A DNA stretch of 64,000 bases, from contig CALEDJ010000031.1 of the NCBI GenBank assembly GCA_937951485.1, positions 53,337-117,336 of the forward strand, given 5' to 3'. Positions 62,292-64,000 of the stretch are shown in pieces. Made by a program: the position numbers and the translations under genes. The notes under the pieces were generated by a model. That model saw only the letters and a list, made by a program, of their open reading frames with translations, did no database searches and was not told the DNA's origin. The first letter of the stretch is position 1. Each line of letters opens with the position of its first letter. The stretch is from an uncultured bacterium (GTDB taxonomy: Bacteria > Hydrogenedentota > Hydrogenedentia > Hydrogenedentales > CAILVY01).

Positions 62292-63188
62292 ATGCAGCGG
62301 ACATTGACGACAATGATGCTGATTGGCGCCATGGGCGGCGGCATTGTGTCCGCCGAGGAAACGACAGAAAGCAAGGACCTGTTTGTGCATCCCTTCTTCG
62401 CGTTCTGCATGGACACGCACGACAGCATGAAACGCGACCTGCGCGAGCAGGCGGCCCTGCTGAAGGAACTGGGCTATGACGGCGCGGGGCACCTCTGGCT
62501 GGACCAAGTCGCGGAACGGATCGAAACGCTGGATGAGGCCGGTCTGAAACTGTTCAAAATCTCCATGTATGTGGATATATCCGCCGAACAACCCTTTGAT
62601 ACCCGCCTGGAGAATATCATGCCGTTGCTGAAGGATCGGGGTGTGATGCTGGCGCTGCTGATGCGCGGCATGCCGCCTTCGGACCCCGCGGGCGATCCCA
62701 AGGCCGTGGTCATCATTCGCCGCATCGCCGACATGGCGCGCGACGCGGGCGTCACCGTTGCGCTTTACCCGCACTTCCGCGACTGGCTGGAGCGCGTCGA
62801 AGACGGCGTGCGCCTCGCGAAACTGGTGGACCGGCCCAATGTCGGCGTCATGTTCAATCTTTGCCATTGGCTGGCCGTGGACGAGGAAAAAAACCTCGAT
62901 GCCCTGCTCGACCTGGCAATGCCGCACCTGGTTGGGGTCAGCATCCACGGTGCGGACAGGGCGGCGGAAGTGCAGGCGGGAACGGGGAATTGGATACAAC
63001 CGCTGGACAGCGGTTCCTTCGATGTGGTTGCATTTCTCAATGCGTTCCGGCAGCGTGGATACCGGGGACCCGTGGGATTGCAGTGCTGGGGCATTCAAGG
63101 CGACGCCCGCGACCATCTGACGCGATCCATGGCGGCCTGGCGGAAGATGTCCCAAGCGCTCTGCGCGGTTTCATCAGCAGAAAAATAA
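62292..63188 (+). CDS. Exported xylose isomerase-like TIM barrel (sugar phosphate isomerase/epimerase family)
   Basis: A 298-residue protein with a signal peptide (MQRTLTTMMLIGAMGGGIVSA). Barrel strands include LGYDGAGHLWLDQVAER, LKLFKISMYVDI, VTVALYPHFRDW, VGVMFNLCHWLA, LVGVSIHGADRA and GPVGLQCWGIQG. HFRDW, NLCHW and SIHGAD hold the His/Asp/Glu-type metal positions of the AP2 endonuclease/xylose isomerase fold. An exported copy suggests a role in oxidised-sugar handling with the gene before it (inference). AGGAG lies six bases before ATG 62292. Confidence 0.85.
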   Translation: MQRTLTTMMLIGAMGGGIVSAEETTESKDLFVHPFFAFCMDTHDSMKRDLREQAALLKELGYDGAGHLWLDQVAERIETLDEAGLKLFKISMYVDISAEQPFDTRLENIMPLLKDRGVMLALLMRGMPPSDPAGDPKAVVIIRRIADMARDAGVTVALYPHFRDWLERVEDGVRLAKLVDRPNVGVMFNLCHWLAVDEEKNLDALLDLAMPHLVGVSIHGADRAAEVQAGTGNWIQPLDSGSFDVVAFLNAFRQRGYRGPVGLQCWGIQGDARDHLTRSMAAWRKMSQALCAVSSAEK

Positions 63189-63217
63189 GCGCGATACAAC
63201 GCGGCCGGAGAATTCAT

Positions 63218-63808
63218 ATGCTTCTGAACACCTTTGAGTTTGCGCTCGTAAATAATCCCGCCCGTGCGTTGTTTCAGCGACACATGGAGGCGCGGTGGAT
63301 GTTGAAGTCGGGCGGGGCCGTGCCGGACGGTCATGCGCTCGAAATCGGTTGTGGGCGAGGCGTCGGCGTCGAAATCATTCTGGACCGCTTCGGCGCGCAA
63401 CATGTGGACGCCTTTGACTTGGATCCCCGCATGGTGCGCCGTGCCGTGCAGCGCCTGCGGAACCGCGGCGAACGGGTCAGGTTGTGGGTGGGCGATGCGA
63501 CGTGCATCACCGCTCCGGACGCCGCCTACGACGCCGTCTTCGACTTCGGCATCATCCACCACATTCCCGACTGGCGTAAGGCCGTTGCGGAGGTCTTCCG
63601 CGTGTTGAAGCCGGGTGGCCGCCTTTATGCCGAGGAAATGCTGAAAGCGTTCATTCATAATCCCATCGCGCGTGCTTTGACCGAACACCCCTTGGAGGAC
63701 CGCTTTGACCACATGGCGTTCCTGGGCGGTCTCGAAGCGGCGGGGTTTTCCATCCGTGCGGAAAAGGAATTCCTGAACTACGTGGGCTGGTACGTCGCGG
63801 AGAAATAA
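63218..63808 (+). CDS. SAM-dependent methyltransferase, class I (small)
   Basis: A 196-residue methyltransferase. Motif I is HALEIGCGRGVGVEII, motif II VDAFDLDPRMVRRAV, motif IV DAVFDFGIIHHIPDW and the post-motif VFRVLKPGGRLYAEEML. It resembles UbiE/Methyltransf_11 proteins. The substrate is unknown. CGGAG lies seven bases before ATG 63218. It may be the third gene of the 61307 run, 30 bases after the isomerase-like gene. Confidence 0.88.
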   Translation: MLLNTFEFALVNNPARALFQRHMEARWMLKSGGAVPDGHALEIGCGRGVGVEIILDRFGAQHVDAFDLDPRMVRRAVQRLRNRGERVRLWVGDATCITAPDAAYDAVFDFGIIHHIPDWRKAVAEVFRVLKPGGRLYAEEMLKAFIHNPIARALTEHPLEDRFDHMAFLGGLEAAGFSIRAEKEFLNYVGWYVAEK

Positions 63809-63896
63809 GCCGCGCGCTGCACGGTTGCAACGCTGCATCGTTGCGCGACATGCTTGCGCCCCGCGCCCGTTTCATGCTAGAGTTCAAAGGCTCTGC

Positions 63897-63987
63897 GGAG
63901 AGGTGACCGAGTGGCCGAAGGTGGCGCCCTGCTAAGGCGTTGTGCGCCAAAAGCGCACCGTGGGTTCAAATCCCACCCTCTCCGCCA
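63897..63987 (+). tRNA. tRNA-Ser(GCT)
   Basis: A 91-base tRNA with encoded CCA. The acceptor stem is GGAGAGG with CCTCTCC, the anticodon stem GCGCC/GGCGT (one G-T pair) around loop CTGCTAA, giving anticodon GCT. The variable arm is long (GTGCGCC...GCGCAC). The T arm is GTGGG-TTCAAAT-CCCAC and the discriminator base is G. It reads AGC and AGT. Confidence 0.97.
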
Positions 63988-64000
63988 GTTGTTGCCTTCC

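Overview
The window looks like a chromosomal segment of an uncultured bacterium of the candidate phylum Hydrogenedentes (Hydrogenedentota) or a close relative in the Planctomycetes/Lentisphaerae neighbourhood. This is inference from gene content. There are two type II pseudopilin-like proteins with the [17 protein letters not shown] leader and the H-Xn-DG end. One secreted protein carries a Glu-Gly linker followed by two SELLRxIQFYNS repeats. Several Tat-exported or signal-peptide carbohydrate enzymes are present, as are the rare families DUF6259, DUF4432, DUF1080 and GH116. Most starts have purine-rich ribosome binding sites and the base composition is moderately GC-rich. No phage, plasmid or CRISPR genes were seen.

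Layout. 1-12913 is almost all on the minus strand: a DUF2283 fragment, a glycosyltransferase, an Rnk/GreA-type protein, a very large GH38-like protein, coaE with an overlapping zinc-ribbon gene, and an HU-tsaB-rimI-GH116 run. 13206-25503 holds a DUF4432 epimerase-like gene, a PilZ protein, a secreted phosphodiesterase, a Tat sulfatase, a 1271-residue Tat GH116 protein, a YjbQ-family gene and the dockerin-like surface protein. 25789-32069 is a tight plus-strand run: phosphodiester glycosidase, radA, disA, pyrK, pyrD, pyrF, pyrE. 32302-37015 carries GH4, a HEAT-repeat protein, acylphosphatase, a methyltransferase and a coiled-coil protein, followed by tRNA-Leu(CAA). 37342-44634 carries a pseudopilin, a Cys-rich Rrf2 regulator overlapping an MtaB-type methanol methyltransferase, a TIM barrel-DUF1080 fusion, a YchF-like GTPase and a two-domain PPK2. 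44635-45110 is a decayed RAYT-type transposase inside inverted REP repeats. 45111-54825 carries a tandem alpha/beta hydrolase, a coiled coil-MshEN protein, a receiver-domain protein, a UroD-type methyltransferase, a Dam-type methylase, a second pseudopilin and a DUF1573 lipoprotein. 54906-63808 is again sugar metabolism (GH4, esterase, DUF6259, two TIM barrels) plus a cation antiporter and a methyltransferase. The window ends at tRNA-Ser(GCT).

How it fits together. At least ten genes point to export-based breakdown of complex, probably sulfated or substituted glycans: sulfatase, two GH116, GH38-like, two GH4, DUF6259, DUF1080, DUF4432, phosphodiester glycosidase and esterases. No SusC/SusD pair or dedicated sugar transporter is visible. 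The MtaB homologue with its adjacent Rrf2 regulator, plus a distant UroD-type protein with the HxC...C zinc motif, suggests corrinoid-dependent one-carbon chemistry. c-di-AMP (DisA) and possibly c-di-GMP (PilZ, MshEN) signalling are both represented. Repeats include a GTCATTGCGAG family (four sites), a CCCTCTCCC family, the REP/RAYT locus and two strong intergenic inverted repeats. Long G or C runs lie inside four coding regions.
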